NCBI GenBank assembly: GCA_947459875.1
Contig: CANHFG010000008.1
Coordinates: forward strand, 1 to 46,382
DNA length: 46,382 nt
Direction: 5' to 3'
Source of the DNA: Ignavibacteria bacterium
GTDB lineage: Bacteria > Bacteroidota > Ignavibacteria > Kapaibacteriales > Kapaibacteriaceae
Every line of letters starts with the position of its first letter. Within the stretch, counting starts at the first letter, position 1. The position numbers were made by a program, and so were the translations under genes. The notes beneath the pieces were generated by a model, which was not told where the DNA came from, ran no database searches, and saw nothing but the letters and a program-made list of their open reading frames with translations. Positions 24,306 through 34,139 of this stretch are shown here, in pieces.

Positions 24306-26275
24306 GTTTCAAGAATCAGGACCGGTCGTTTGCCTCCGAAGAGCGATATCGAATCTTCCGCTACGCCGTGCTTGCCGTATGCTTGATCTTTGCCGGACGT
24401 CTGGCGTGGCTGCAGATCATTCAGGGTAATCGCTACCGACTTAAAGCCGAGGCACAGGCGATCAAACAGATATCCACAGAGCCATTCCGAGGAATGATCT
24501 TCGATCGTAATGGTCGTGCCATTGTCCAGAATGCTCCGGGCTTTTCGATCACCATCACGCCCTATGAATTCACGCGCGTCTCCTGCGAGCGCCTAAGCGC
24601 CATACTCGGCGTATCGGACTCTCTGCTGTGGAATGAAGCACGTAAGGCTGCGCGGTACAACAAATTCGCGGCAACGAAGCTCTCGTATGGTCGCGATGTT
24701 TCGTTTGACATCGTTTCTCGTATCGAAGAACTGCGCGACTCGCTCCCTGGCGTCGACATGATCATCGACCCGAAGCGGCTCTATGCCTTTGATGGTAACG
24801 GGGCTCACCTGCTTGGCTTTACACGCGAGGTAGCTGAATGGGAGCTCAAGGAGCTTGGTAACGCCTATGCGCCCGGTGACGTGACCGGCAAGGCCGGCCT
24901 GGAAAAGTCGTACGAGGCCGCAATCCGCGGTCAGAAGGGTTTGCAGTTTGTCGCCGTCAACAAGAACGGCCAGAAGGTAGCAAGCTTCAACGACGGTAAG
25001 AGTGATACGCCGGGACTCGAAGGAGACGATCTCTATCTCGGTATTGATACTGACCTGCAGGAGCTTGCCGAGAAGCTTCTCAGCGGTGCTCGCGGATCTG
25101 TCGTGGCAATCGACCCTGCAACGGGTGAGATACTCTGCTACGCCAGTAAGCCCGACTTTGATCTGCGGAAGTTCACCGGAAAAACGGCGCGTTCATACTA
25201 CAACGAGCTGGCCAGTGACCCATCAATACCGATGCTCAATCGTGCCAGCAATTCGATGTATCACCCAGGTTCGACGTGGAAACCGCTCATGACGCTCATG
25301 GCCCTGCAGGAGGGCGTCATCACGCCGACAACGAAGCTCATGTGTGCTGGTGGCTATACCTACGGCAATCGTTTTGCACTCTGCCACGGTGGTGTTCACG
25401 GGATGATCGACTGCTCGTACGCACTTCAGGTGTCGTGCAACTCGTTCTATTACCAGCTAGGACTGAAGATGGGCGTCGAACGATTCACGAAGTATGGCGC
25501 GATGTTCGGTTTTGGTGCTCGAACAAAGGTTGACATTCCCTCGGGTGAAGATGGTCGCGGCATTCTTCCGTCGAAGCAATACATGGACCGAGCCTACGGC
25601 GCGAAGAACTGGACGCAGTATGCCCTGATGAACTGGGGCATTGGGCAGGGCGAGGTAAACGTTACGCCCCTCCAGCTTGCCGCCTACACGGCAGCGATCG
25701 CCAACGGTGGAACGTGGAATCAGCCCCATGCCGTGCGAGCCATCTATAGCAAGACACTCCAGCGCAAGAATCTTGTGGCGTACGAAACGCGTAAGATTCC
25801 CATTAACACCGAGTACTTCGACATCGTGAAGAAGGCCATGCGCCTTGTTGTCAGCAGCGGCACAGCTCGTGGTGCAGACATTCCCGGCCAGGACGTCTGT
25901 GGAAAGACCGGTACGGCACAGACCTCAGGGGGCAAGCAGGATCAGTCATGGTTCATCTGCTTTGCTCCGATGAATAATCCGAAGATTGCCATGGTCGTTA
26001 CCGGTGAAGGCAAGGGCTTCGGCGCTCAGTTTGCCGTGCCGATCGCGCAGAAGCTGCTCGACCTTTACCTGAATCGCCGCTGGCCCGCAGATGTTGCCCG
26101 CGATTCTACCTGGCGCGTCAAGCCCGGCGTCACACCGCAGCGCCAGCAGCGCGCGGCGCCGGATTCGCAGCCTGCGAATGAAGGGCCGTTTGCACGACTC
26201 GAGTCGCCTAAGGTTGTTGCTCGCAAGCCGGCCGACACGATCGCGGTGGCCGCAACGCAGCAACCGGTGCGATGA
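24302..26275 (+). CDS. mrdA: Penicillin-binding protein 2 (peptidoglycan D,D-transpeptidase MrdA)
   Basis: A 657-residue class B penicillin-binding protein that crosslinks peptidoglycan during cell elongation. One N-terminal helix (about 17-36) anchors it. The pedestal domain begins with EPFRGMIFDRNGRAIVQN. The transpeptidase active site is complete: STWK (Ser324 to Lys327), SCN (378-380) and KTGT (535-538). A basic, Pro/Gln-rich tail of about 60 residues extends past the domain. Start ATG 24302 overlaps the polymerase stop and follows GGAGAG; the frame is open further upstream inside that gene. No rodA is adjacent. Its stop overlaps the start of a sugar-binding lipoprotein gene. Confidence 0.95.
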   Translation: MSFKNQDRSFASEERYRIFRYAVLAVCLIFAGRLAWLQIIQGNRYRLKAEAQAIKQISTEPFRGMIFDRNGRAIVQNAPGFSITITPYEFTRVSCERLSAILGVSDSLLWNEARKAARYNKFAATKLSYGRDVSFDIVSRIEELRDSLPGVDMIIDPKRLYAFDGNGAHLLGFTREVAEWELKELGNAYAPGDVTGKAGLEKSYEAAIRGQKGLQFVAVNKNGQKVASFNDGKSDTPGLEGDDLYLGIDTDLQELAEKLLSGARGSVVAIDPATGEILCYASKPDFDLRKFTGKTARSYYNELASDPSIPMLNRASNSMYHPGSTWKPLMTLMALQEGVITPTTKLMCAGGYTYGNRFALCHGGVHGMIDCSYALQVSCNSFYYQLGLKMGVERFTKYGAMFGFGARTKVDIPSGEDGRGILPSKQYMDRAYGAKNWTQYALMNWGIGQGEVNVTPLQLAAYTAAIANGGTWNQPHAVRAIYSKTLQRKNLVAYETRKIPINTEYFDIVKKAMRLVVSSGTARGADIPGQDVCGKTGTAQTSGGKQDQSWFICFAPMNNPKIAMVVTGEGKGFGAQFAVPIAQKLLDLYLNRRWPADVARDSTWRVKPGVTPQRQQRAAPDSQPANEGPFARLESPKVVARKPADTIAVAATQQPVR

Positions 26276-27357
26276 ACTCATCCATGCGCTGGATCGTGCT
26301 GTCTTGTGCCTGGTGCATGATCATGATCGGGTGTGCATCGAAGGATGACCGCCAGGTCGTTACCTTCTGGCACTTCTGGTCGGAACCTGCGCAGCGAGCT
26401 GCTCTGGATGCACTGGTCGAGACATTTGAACGACAGAACCCGACCATCGACGTTCAACAGACGGCTCTTTCCTGGGCGGACGGAAAAGCAAAGCTGCAGG
26501 TCGCCTTCAACTCCGGCTCGGGTCCTGACGTTGTGCATCTCGGTGGTGACTGGTTTGATGAGTTTGATAGCGCCCCACTATTCGAGGTGATGCCACAGGA
26601 ACATCGGCGTGAAACCGATCGAGCGCTCAGGTGGCTCGTCAACGCACGTGCTCTTGTCTTTGACGAGCGGCGTTCAACGGGACTCCCGATCGGTGGACTT
26701 TGCGTGTCTGACCCGCACAACGTGATCAAACGCGTCCTCCCGCTGCTGTGGCTCAATGGAAGCAAGCTCTATCAGCGCCTGCCGATTTCAGCCGACCTCA
26801 CCGATTCCCTTGCTGAAGGCATCTGGAAAGTCTTGACGTCGTCCGAGCGTGCCATCCGTGATCGATCGCGACAGCTTGATGAGCAACTTCTGCGCGGCCA
26901 GATCGGTTCGCTCTTCACGGGTGCGTGGATCGTCGACATGGCTCGTCGGCAGAACAACACATCTCTGCGTGTTCAGCCAATGGAGTCGATCCTGAACACT
27001 GATCTGCTCGCTTTCAGCAAGACCTCCCAATCAAAGCACGCGGCGCTGGACCTGATTTTGTTTCTCTGTCGATACGAAAACGCGAGAGCATTCTGCGTCT
27101 CGGTAAGCGATGCCGGTTTCCCGGCTGACCTTTGGACGGCCTCGCAGGATTCAGTTTTCATGCACGATTCCCTGCAGCGCGGATTTCTTCTCACGGCCCG
27201 GATGTCGAGGCCGCTTGTCACATCGCCGAAGCTTCTCAGCATCGAACCCATCGTCGAGGACATGCTCGAACGGTGCTACGGGGCCACGAATAAAGAAGAA
27301 GTTGCGGCGTTTGTCAGAAGCGCACGACAGAAGGTACTGCTGGCCGAATCACGCTGA
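26272..27357 (+). CDS. Extracellular sugar-type solute-binding lipoprotein (orphan)
   Basis: A 361-residue lipoprotein: lipobox MIGC places the modified Cys at residue 21. The mature part starts QVVTFWHFWSEPAQRAALDALVETFERQNPTIDV, typical of family 1 solute-binding proteins, then FNSGSGPDVVHLGGDWF, LFTGAWIVDM and a C-terminal EDMLERCYGATNKEEV. It is shorter than the usual 400-440 residues: the segment after WLVNARALVFDERR, where relatives carry the PPKTWDEL region, is reduced to a few residues. No ABC permease or ATPase of sugar type is nearby. It overlaps the mrdA stop (ATGA), so it is co-translated with the PBP2 gene. It may sense or bind a glycan rather than serve import; that is inference. 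Confidence 0.75.
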   Translation: MNSSMRWIVLSCAWCMIMIGCASKDDRQVVTFWHFWSEPAQRAALDALVETFERQNPTIDVQQTALSWADGKAKLQVAFNSGSGPDVVHLGGDWFDEFDSAPLFEVMPQEHRRETDRALRWLVNARALVFDERRSTGLPIGGLCVSDPHNVIKRVLPLLWLNGSKLYQRLPISADLTDSLAEGIWKVLTSSERAIRDRSRQLDEQLLRGQIGSLFTGAWIVDMARRQNNTSLRVQPMESILNTDLLAFSKTSQSKHAALDLILFLCRYENARAFCVSVSDAGFPADLWTASQDSVFMHDSLQRGFLLTARMSRPLVTSPKLLSIEPIVEDMLERCYGATNKEEVAAFVRSARQKVLLAESR

Positions 27358-27798
27358 TTCGAGGAGCTTCTTGGTGGTTGCCTGACGGTATGTGAACATC
27401 TTCTCTATCTGACGTCGGATCACCAGAGCGTTGACGATGCGGCCAAGCGGACCAAACGGTGCTTCGTACTCGACGATGTCCGTCAGTTCCGTTCCACCCA
27501 CGACCTGACGCAGGCGACGCGTTTGCTTCCACGTTCGAAAAGGGCCTGACACCTGCTCATCAACCATTAGCACGGGGGGCTCATAGACGGTGATCTTTAC
27601 ATGCCAGCGCATGACGAACACCATAAACTGCCGAACCTTCAGTGTTACCTCATAGCCAAGACCCGGAGAGCCCATCGTTTCGATGCTGACTTTGATGTCA
27701 GGGGGCGTGATCTTCAGGAGATTCCGCGTATCGTCGTGAAAGTGAAAAACCTTCTCGATTGGGGCATTTATACGTACTGTGCGCTCAAGACGTTCCAT
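27349..27798 (-). CDS. SRPBCC (START-like) family protein
   Basis: A 149-residue protein with the helix-grip fold pattern of polyketide cyclase/ligand-binding proteins: an opening strand RTVRINAPIEKVFHFHDD, then LKITPPDIKVSIETMG, a central ITVYEPPVLMVDEQVSGPFRTWKQTRRL and a C-terminal helix LGRIVNALVIRRQIEKMFTYRQ. Members bind small hydrophobic ligands; no ligand can be named. It overlaps the upstream NUDIX gene by 31 bp, suggesting an operon. Its 3' end overlaps the convergent solute-binding protein gene by 9 bp. Confidence 0.8.
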   Translation of the reverse strand: MERLERTVRINAPIEKVFHFHDDTRNLLKITPPDIKVSIETMGSPGLGYEVTLKVRQFMVFVMRWHVKITVYEPPVLMVDEQVSGPFRTWKQTRRLRQVVGGTELTDIVEYEAPFGPLGRIVNALVIRRQIEKMFTYRQATTKKLLESA

Positions 27799-28343
27799 TT
27801 GCGTGCCATGCGGAGCATGGATTCTTCGTTGGTGAAATCAGTTATCCGATCGACGGGTACCCATGCCAAGTCAAACGACTCCAGCCCAACGACATGATCA
27901 GCGTGCCCGGCGAGCACGACGTAACGCACGTCGAAGTGCAGATGTTCCGCCTCCGACGAACGGGCCGGAATGACGTGGATGTCAAGATCAAAAATCTCCG
28001 GATGCAGCAAGCGTACGTCTGCGATGCCGGACTCTTCACGAGCCTCTGTCAGGGCAACGCGTACGACGTCGTGATCACCATCGGCGTGACCTCCAAGCTG
28101 CAACCACTTGTCCAGCTTTCGGTGATGCGTCAGCAGGGTATGGCTGCCGCGAGTGTCCACAACCCACGCCGACCCCGTTACATGACCCTCGAGTGTGCTC
28201 CTATGGAAGCAACCAGGCTCACGTCTCACAAAGTCGAGAAATCTCTCGCACGTGTCAGATTCTTCGGGATGGCTCTGCATATAGCGCTCAATGGCATCAG
28301 CAAGTGTCATCCTCCCGATCTCAAGTTCCCTATCTTGGTGCAT
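27768..28343 (-). CDS. NUDIX hydrolase
   Basis: A 191-residue hydrolase of nucleoside diphosphate-linked compounds. The NUDIX box is GGHADGDHDVVRVALTEARE followed by ESGI (about 87-110). It keeps the metal-binding EAREESG core, but the first Glu of the consensus is His and the Arg is Thr, a variation common in the GGHxDGD subgroup. Substrate unknown. The ATG at 28343 is complementary to the truA ATG at 28342: the two start codons share the palindrome CATG. A later in-frame ATG at 28310 directly follows GGGAGG and could be the real start, shortening the protein by 11 residues. Confidence 0.85.
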   Translation of the reverse strand: MHQDRELEIGRMTLADAIERYMQSHPEESDTCERFLDFVRREPGCFHRSTLEGHVTGSAWVVDTRGSHTLLTHHRKLDKWLQLGGHADGDHDVVRVALTEAREESGIADVRLLHPEIFDLDIHVIPARSSEAEHLHFDVRYVVLAGHADHVVGLESFDLAWVPVDRITDFTNEESMLRMARKWNVLSAQYV

Positions 28344-29121
28344 GGCACGATTCCGAATGACGGTTGAATACGAAGGTACGCGGTATTCCGGTTGGCAGGC
28401 GCAGAAGAATGCTCGGACTGTTCAGGGTGAGATCATCGGCGCGATGAGAACCGTTCTCGGCAGCGATGACTTCGAGTTCATGGGTTCGGGTCGCACCGAC
28501 GCGGGCGTTCATGCACTTGCTCAGGTTGCACACCTCGAGGCCCGCACGATGCTCTCTCCGGCAATCTTGCAGATGAAGATCAATGATCTTCTGCCGGCCG
28601 ACATCAACATCCTGCAAACCGAAAAAGCTCATCCCCGATTTCACGCCCGGCACAACGCGATATCGCGCTCGTACATCTATCAGATCTCGCAGCGCCGAAC
28701 TGCCTTCGGCAAGCGCTACGTCTGGTGGATCAAGGACCGCCTTGATCTGGATATGATGCAGGGGGCTTGCGGGATCTTTGAGGGGTTTCATGACTTTCGC
28801 TCGTTCACGCAGGACGACCCCGAGGCAAAATCGACGACGGTCGACCTTGAGGCATGTCGTATGTACACGTGGGGCCCCACCATTCTGATCAATGTTCGTG
28901 GCTCGCATTTCCTCTGGCGCATGGTTCGCCAGATGGTCGGCATGATCGTCGAATGCGGTCGCCGGACCGTTACGCCGGATCAGCTGCGTGAACTTTTGTC
29001 GACACAGTCATCGTTTCCAGCCACAAAGACGGCTCCACCCTCGGGACTGTTTCTGCATCACGTGCAGTATGACCGGAGTGAAAAGCCCCCTGAGATCTCA
29101 CCAACTGTTCTTATCCGATGA
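28342..29121 (+). CDS. truA: tRNA pseudouridine(38-40) synthase TruA
   Basis: A 259-residue enzyme that makes pseudouridine at positions 38-40 of the tRNA anticodon stem-loop. The start [17 protein letters not shown] is the family signature, the catalytic Asp53 lies in [14 protein letters not shown], and the later RSYIYQIS and [14 protein letters not shown] motifs are present. In-frame codons extend upstream to 28291, but ATG 28342 fits the conserved N-terminus. The start overlaps head to head with the NUDIX gene and the stop overlaps the msrB start (ATGA). Confidence 0.96.
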   Translation: MARFRMTVEYEGTRYSGWQAQKNARTVQGEIIGAMRTVLGSDDFEFMGSGRTDAGVHALAQVAHLEARTMLSPAILQMKINDLLPADINILQTEKAHPRFHARHNAISRSYIYQISQRRTAFGKRYVWWIKDRLDLDMMQGACGIFEGFHDFRSFTQDDPEAKSTTVDLEACRMYTWGPTILINVRGSHFLWRMVRQMVGMIVECGRRTVTPDQLRELLSTQSSFPATKTAPPSGLFLHHVQYDRSEKPPEISPTVLIR

Positions 29122-29645
29122 GTATCATCACACTGCTGATGCTGGCAACGTTTACCATTGCCTGCACGCCCCCTACCAACGGCCAGACAGGATCGAAGTC
29201 TGGCACGAAGACCGTCACGATCTATTCTACCGCAACCAGGAAGGCAACACCGATGAACCGCATACAGAAGACCGACGATGAGTGGCGCAAGGAACTCTCC
29301 GACGAGGAGTTCCGCATCGCTCGCAAGAAAGGGACTGAACGTGCCTTCACGGGCAAGTACTGGAACCACCACGACGAGGGTATCTACCTCTGCCGCTGTT
29401 GCGGAACGGAGCTCTTTCCAAGCGGCACCAAGTTTGAATCCGGTTCTGGCTGGCCGTCTTTCTTTGATCCTGTGGCAAAGACCAACGTGGAACTTCACGA
29501 GGACAATTCACTCATGATGGAACGCACCGAGGTGCTTTGTGCCCGTTGCGGGGCGCACCTCGGTCACGTATTCGACGACGGTCCAAAACCTACTGGCCTG
29601 CGCTATTGTATCAACAGCGCTTCACTCGACTTCAAGAAGAAGTAA
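29118..29645 (+). CDS. msrB: Peptide-methionine (R)-S-oxide reductase MsrB (lipoprotein form)
   Basis: A 175-residue enzyme that reduces the R form of methionine sulfoxide in proteins. The N-terminus has a lipobox (FTIAC, Cys16), so it should be exported and lipid anchored rather than cytoplasmic. The MsrB domain is complete: zinc cysteines Cys92/Cys95 and Cys141/Cys144, [11 protein letters not shown] (about 108-118), [10 protein letters not shown] and the catalytic Cys164 in RYCINSASL. An internal ATG (residue 46) would give a cytoplasmic form, but the first ATG overlaps the truA stop and gives a good signal. It overlaps the convergent RND gene by 14 bp. Confidence 0.93.
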   Translation: MSIITLLMLATFTIACTPPTNGQTGSKSGTKTVTIYSTATRKATPMNRIQKTDDEWRKELSDEEFRIARKKGTERAFTGKYWNHHDEGIYLCRCCGTELFPSGTKFESGSGWPSFFDPVAKTNVELHEDNSLMMERTEVLCARCGAHLGHVFDDGPKPTGLRYCINSASLDFKKK

Positions 29646-32600
29646 GAGCTTCGGCAGCACGCTCGGCACGAGCACGGCGCAGTTGTCGCTTGATGCCACG
29701 CCGTGCCAGGATGTAATACATACACGGCACGACAACGAGCGTAAGAAAGGTCGAGAAGCCCAGACCATAGACGATGGCCCATGCCAGCGGACCCCAGAAC
29801 GCCACACTGTCGGAGCCGATGTGGAAGTGCGGGTTACGCAGATTGATCAGCTCCCAGAAGTCCACGTTCAGTCCAATGGCCAGCGGCACTAGCCCGAGGA
29901 TCGTCGCCCCTGCCGTGAGGATAACAGGATTGAAGCGGATCGCGCCCCCTTCGATGACGGCACGGCGCAGACTCCATCCCTGCGACAGAAGAACATCCGT
30001 GAAGTCCAGAAGCACAATACCATTGCGCACGACGATCCCACCAAGAGCAACAATGCCCACACCGGTGATGGCGATCGAGAATGTCATCTGGAAGATCACA
30101 AAGCCCAGCAGGACGCCGATAAGACTGAAGACCACCGTCACCATCACAAGCAGCGGTTTGGCAACGGAGTTGAACTGCGTGACCATGATCAGGAAGATCA
30201 GTAGAGCGGCAATGAGGAACGCAAAGCCGAGGAAGCTTGCGCTTTCCTGCTGCTCTTCCTGTGCACCAGTGAGCTTTACCGTGTAACCGTCCGGTAGCGC
30301 ATAGCCCTGCAGGGCGGCTCGGATCTCTGTGTTGACAGCGTTCTCATTGTATCCTTCGAGCAGGTTCGACCCCAGTGTCACGACGCGACGCTGGTTCTTT
30401 CGATTGATGCCCGCATACGTCGATGTGTATTGCAGCGTTGCAATGGAAGCCACCGGCACCTGGCGATACTGTCCGGTGCTCATGTCCATGAACGACACCG
30501 GCTGATTCATCAGCGCTTCGGCGTCGCTGCGCACGCGCTCGATCGATCGGACCTGCACGGGATACTCGTCTTCTCCGGAACGGAACTTGGTTGCCTCGGA
30601 GCCATACATGCTGCTACGCAGCATCATGCCCACCTGAACAGTGCTGATACCCTCGGCATTGGCCTTCTGGCGGTCTATGATAACCGCTAGCTCGGGCTTG
30701 TTGCGCACAAGGTCACTGCGAAGACGCTCAACACCGGCGATCTTCGCCGTATCGGTCAGATATACACGGATCTGCTCGGCCAGTGCCGTCAGTGTCTCAA
30801 AGTCGTCGCCGGCGATCTCAATATTCACCGGCTTTCCGGTTGGTGGTCCGTTGGATTCCTTGTCGACCACGATCTCTACACCCGGCAGATCAGCGAGCAC
30901 CTTACGGAAGCGGCCGAGATATTCACCCGTGCTCTTGCCACCACGTTTCTGATACTCGACAAAGGCCACCGTGACCTTGCCCTTGTGCGGTGTGACCGTG
31001 CGATCCGGGTTACGAGGATCGCCGGCACCCAAGCCAACGTTGGAAATCACGGACTTGACGAGCGGGTTCGATGGCCCCAGTTCCTTCTGTATGCGCTGCT
31101 CGACGATCTTGACGACGCTATCGGTTTCAACGGCGTCAGTACCGATCGGCAACTGAACGTACACGAAGGCGTTGTTGGGCTCTCCTTCCGGGAAAAACGT
31201 CGGCGGACGCATGGCTACGATCGTGATGGCAAATGTTGCGATCAGAAGGGCAACCATCGAAGCAAGGATCAAATACGGCCGCTTTCCATGAAGAGACCAA
31301 CGCAGCGTGGATCGATATGCCGACATGATAGCCGGCAACGTCCGGTGCTGAAACGGCAGGATCAGACGCGGCGTAATGTAACGACGGTTCACGTACCAGA
31401 AGACCACTGTGAAGAGCGCCAGCGTCGTGATCCACAACTGACCGCTCACAATACCGAGCGCCGCGAGCAGGCCAACACCGCCGCCAGTGATCAACAGGCG
31501 TCGCTGCGTCATCACCACCGGACGTCTTTCCATGAAATCAACGGCAAACACCGGATTCATGATGTAGGCAACAATGAGCGAGGCCGTTAGCGTAATGATC
31601 AATACAGCCGGCAGATAGACCATGAACTCGCCAACGAGGCCGGGCCAGAAGAGCAGCGGAAAGAATGGCGCAAGTGTCGTAAGCGTGCCGGCAACCACGG
31701 GCGCGAAGACCTCGGCTGCAGCATACTTCGTGGCTGTCTTCACGTCGAGGTCATGCTTGGTGTGCAGACGGTGCGTGTTCTCGATCACCACGATGGCATC
31801 ATCGACAACGATTCCCAGAGCCAGCAGGAAGGCAAAAGTCACCACGATGTTGAACGTGAAGTCAAGCCCCGGCATCACCAGGAAGGCCATGAAAGAAGAA
31901 AGGGGCGTGGCAAGACCAACAAACAGGGCATTTTGTACGCCCATGAAGAACATCAGCACGATGGTCACAAGCAGGAAGCCAATGATGATCGTATTTATCA
32001 GATCGGCAAGATTGATCCGTGTGGCCGTAGACTGGTCGTTGGTGATCGTGATCTTGACCGTTGACGGCAGACGCTTTTCGCTGTACTCGCTGACGATCTC
32101 CTGGATCTTGTCCGAGGCGGCGATCAGATTCTCACCGGCCTTCTTGAGCACTGCGAGCGTGACGACTTCCTTGCCGTCCAGGCGCGCAAAACTCTGCTGC
32201 TCTTTCGTGGTTTCGCGCACCGAAGCCACATCACGTACATAGGCCGTCACGCCCCGAAAGCTGCGCACGACAACACTGTTGATCTGCTCGACAGAGGCAA
32301 ACTCACCGCTGACCTGCAGATTGCGCCGCACACCGGCGTTGAGCAGTTCACCTCCGGAGATGTTCACGTTCTCCGAACCGATCGCACGCGACACGTCATC
32401 GAACGACAAACCGAGAGCCTGCAATCGATAGGGATCCACATCTACACGGATCTCACGCTCGAGCGCGCCGATGACATCAGTCCGCCGGATCTCCGGTAGC
32501 GCTTCGAGCTTGTCCTTGAGCTCGTCGGCGTATTGCTTGAGTGCCTCGAGACCAACCGTTCCCGAGATGTTGATGTTCATGATCGGGAACTCCGAGAAGT

Positions 32601-33015
32601 CGATCTCAGCTACCTGCGGTTCCTTTGTCAGCTGCGTCGGCAACTCGGTGCGGGCACGGTCGACTGCGTCATTCACACGTTGCTTGGCCACCACCGGATC
32701 GATGTCCGTGGTGAACTCAACAACGACGATCGAGGCATCCTGGATGCTATTGCTGGTGACCTTCTTTACGTCCGCCACCGACTTCATCTGCTTCTCGATC
32801 GGGCGAGTGATCAGATTCTCGATGTCCGTCGGGGAAGTACCGGCGTTGATCGTCGACACCAGAATGGTCGGAACGACGATATCAGGAAACTGCTCCTTGG
32901 GTAGCCTGATATAGGTCAGAATCCCAAGTACGCTGATGATGACCATGAGCACGTAGATCGTCGTACGGTTTTCGACGGCCCACGCGGTGATGGGAAAGCT
33001 TTTATGGTGTTGCAT
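29632..33015 (-). CDS. RND efflux pump inner-membrane subunit (AcrB/HAE1 family)
   Basis: A 1127-residue proton-driven exporter. The first helix [25 protein letters not shown] and the proton-relay motif [18 protein letters not shown] (with the Asp pair) are diagnostic. Two large periplasmic domains and a second helix bundle ([34 protein letters not shown]) complete the repeat structure. Between the two halves, at about residues 503-545, an additional hydrophobic pair ([19 protein letters not shown] and [14 protein letters not shown]) appears, suggesting two extra membrane helices compared with AcrB. It is the last gene of a seven-gene efflux operon, eight bases after its adaptor. The substrate is unknown, probably drugs, bile-like compounds or lipids. 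Confidence 0.95.
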   Translation of the reverse strand: MQHHKSFPITAWAVENRTTIYVLMVIISVLGILTYIRLPKEQFPDIVVPTILVSTINAGTSPTDIENLITRPIEKQMKSVADVKKVTSNSIQDASIVVVEFTTDIDPVVAKQRVNDAVDRARTELPTQLTKEPQVAEIDFSEFPIMNINISGTVGLEALKQYADELKDKLEALPEIRRTDVIGALEREIRVDVDPYRLQALGLSFDDVSRAIGSENVNISGGELLNAGVRRNLQVSGEFASVEQINSVVVRSFRGVTAYVRDVASVRETTKEQQSFARLDGKEVVTLAVLKKAGENLIAASDKIQEIVSEYSEKRLPSTVKITITNDQSTATRINLADLINTIIIGFLLVTIVLMFFMGVQNALFVGLATPLSSFMAFLVMPGLDFTFNIVVTFAFLLALGIVVDDAIVVIENTHRLHTKHDLDVKTATKYAAAEVFAPVVAGTLTTLAPFFPLLFWPGLVGEFMVYLPAVLIITLTASLIVAYIMNPVFAVDFMERRPVVMTQRRLLITGGGVGLLAALGIVSGQLWITTLALFTVVFWYVNRRYITPRLILPFQHRTLPAIMSAYRSTLRWSLHGKRPYLILASMVALLIATFAITIVAMRPPTFFPEGEPNNAFVYVQLPIGTDAVETDSVVKIVEQRIQKELGPSNPLVKSVISNVGLGAGDPRNPDRTVTPHKGKVTVAFVEYQKRGGKSTGEYLGRFRKVLADLPGVEIVVDKESNGPPTGKPVNIEIAGDDFETLTALAEQIRVYLTDTAKIAGVERLRSDLVRNKPELAVIIDRQKANAEGISTVQVGMMLRSSMYGSEATKFRSGEDEYPVQVRSIERVRSDAEALMNQPVSFMDMSTGQYRQVPVASIATLQYTSTYAGINRKNQRRVVTLGSNLLEGYNENAVNTEIRAALQGYALPDGYTVKLTGAQEEQQESASFLGFAFLIAALLIFLIMVTQFNSVAKPLLVMVTVVFSLIGVLLGFVIFQMTFSIAITGVGIVALGGIVVRNGIVLLDFTDVLLSQGWSLRRAVIEGGAIRFNPVILTAGATILGLVPLAIGLNVDFWELINLRNPHFHIGSDSVAFWGPLAWAIVYGLGFSTFLTLVVVPCMYYILARRGIKRQLRRARAERAAEALTSS

Positions 33016-33023
33016 GATGCGTC

Positions 33024-34139
33024 TTACCCCACGATCCGAACGTTTTGACCAGCAGAGACCATGGTAGCCCCCTTGACGATCACGCGCTGACCGCGCTCGA
33101 GACCGGTGGTGATCTGCACGTTTCCACCCGAGGCAAGTCCCGTCACAACATTTGAACGTCGCACAAGCCCCTTGTCATCGACGCAGTACACATACGACCC
33201 CTGATTGTCCTGCAACACGGCCGAGAGCGGAAGCACAAGCACATTCTTCAGCGTGACATCATTGATGGAGACGCGGCAGGTCGTGTTCGGGCGCAGTGAA
33301 GATGGAACGGGGCTGATCGGGATCTCAAGCCGGAAGGTGCGACTGGACGGGTTGACCAGACGGGAGACCGCCTTGATGGCCGTTGTGAGCGTGTCACCGA
33401 TCTCCGGAAACTCTATTATCACTCTATCTCCGAGCGTGACCGTTGACAGGAACGTCTCGGCAACATCCACAACAACCCGTACGTCGCTCATGTTGACGAT
33501 GGTCAGCGCCGGCATTCCCGGCATGGCCATTTCACCAACCTTGGCCATGATGTTCTCGGCAAATCCGCTGCGCGGGGCGGTGATACGCGACATCGTCTGC
33601 TGCTCGCGGAGCGATTCCATACGACGCTCAAGCGCTTCAAGCTGATTCTTGGCCGTCAGGTACTGGATCTCACTACCGGCCTTCTGCTCGAAGATCCGCT
33701 TCTGCTTCTCAAACAGGGTGCGGGCGAAGTCCAATTGAACCTCAATCTCCTTGATCCCCTTACGGATCAGTTCATCGTCCATCTCAACCAGCACCTGGCC
33801 GGCAGTCACGGCCTGACCGGGCGTGACGTTGACGCGTGTGATACGACCACCCATCTGTGGTGACAGGGTGATGGTTGAGCGTGCATCGACCGTGCCCTTG
33901 ACGTCGACAAGGTGCACGAGATCGGACGTCGTGACATCGACCACCGACACCGGCATTGCGGAGGAGCCGTTCTGGTCGTCCGGAAGCGATGCTTCAAGCG
34001 CCTTGATCTCATTCTCGATGCGGAGCTTCTCCGTCCGCAGCTGATCAAGTCGTTGTTTCGGTGAGGGGTTCTCCGACTCACCGCAGGAGATCAGAAGAAC
34101 GAAAAGAGGTAGCAGCCAGAGTGGTCGCTTCATAAACAT
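33024..34139 (-). CDS. RND efflux periplasmic adaptor lipoprotein
   Basis: A 371-residue membrane-fusion protein with lipobox LISC (Cys19). After a short coiled segment (KQRLDQLRTEKLRIENEIKALEAS) comes the lipoyl half-motif GGRITRVNVTPGQAVTAGQVLVEMDD, the helical hairpin (about 135-185), the second lipoyl half TAPRSGFAENIMAKVGEMAMPG, and beta-barrel and membrane-proximal domains ending GLERGQRVIVKGATMVSAG. It links the adjacent RND pump to a TolC channel. The start overlaps the ABC ATPase stop as TGATG; ATG 34133 is a possible alternative. Confidence 0.92.
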   Translation of the reverse strand: MFMKRPLWLLPLFVLLISCGESENPSPKQRLDQLRTEKLRIENEIKALEASLPDDQNGSSAMPVSVVDVTTSDLVHLVDVKGTVDARSTITLSPQMGGRITRVNVTPGQAVTAGQVLVEMDDELIRKGIKEIEVQLDFARTLFEKQKRIFEQKAGSEIQYLTAKNQLEALERRMESLREQQTMSRITAPRSGFAENIMAKVGEMAMPGMPALTIVNMSDVRVVVDVAETFLSTVTLGDRVIIEFPEIGDTLTTAIKAVSRLVNPSSRTFRLEIPISPVPSSLRPNTTCRVSINDVTLKNVLVLPLSAVLQDNQGSYVYCVDDKGLVRRSNVVTGLASGGNVQITTGLERGQRVIVKGATMVSAGQNVRIVG

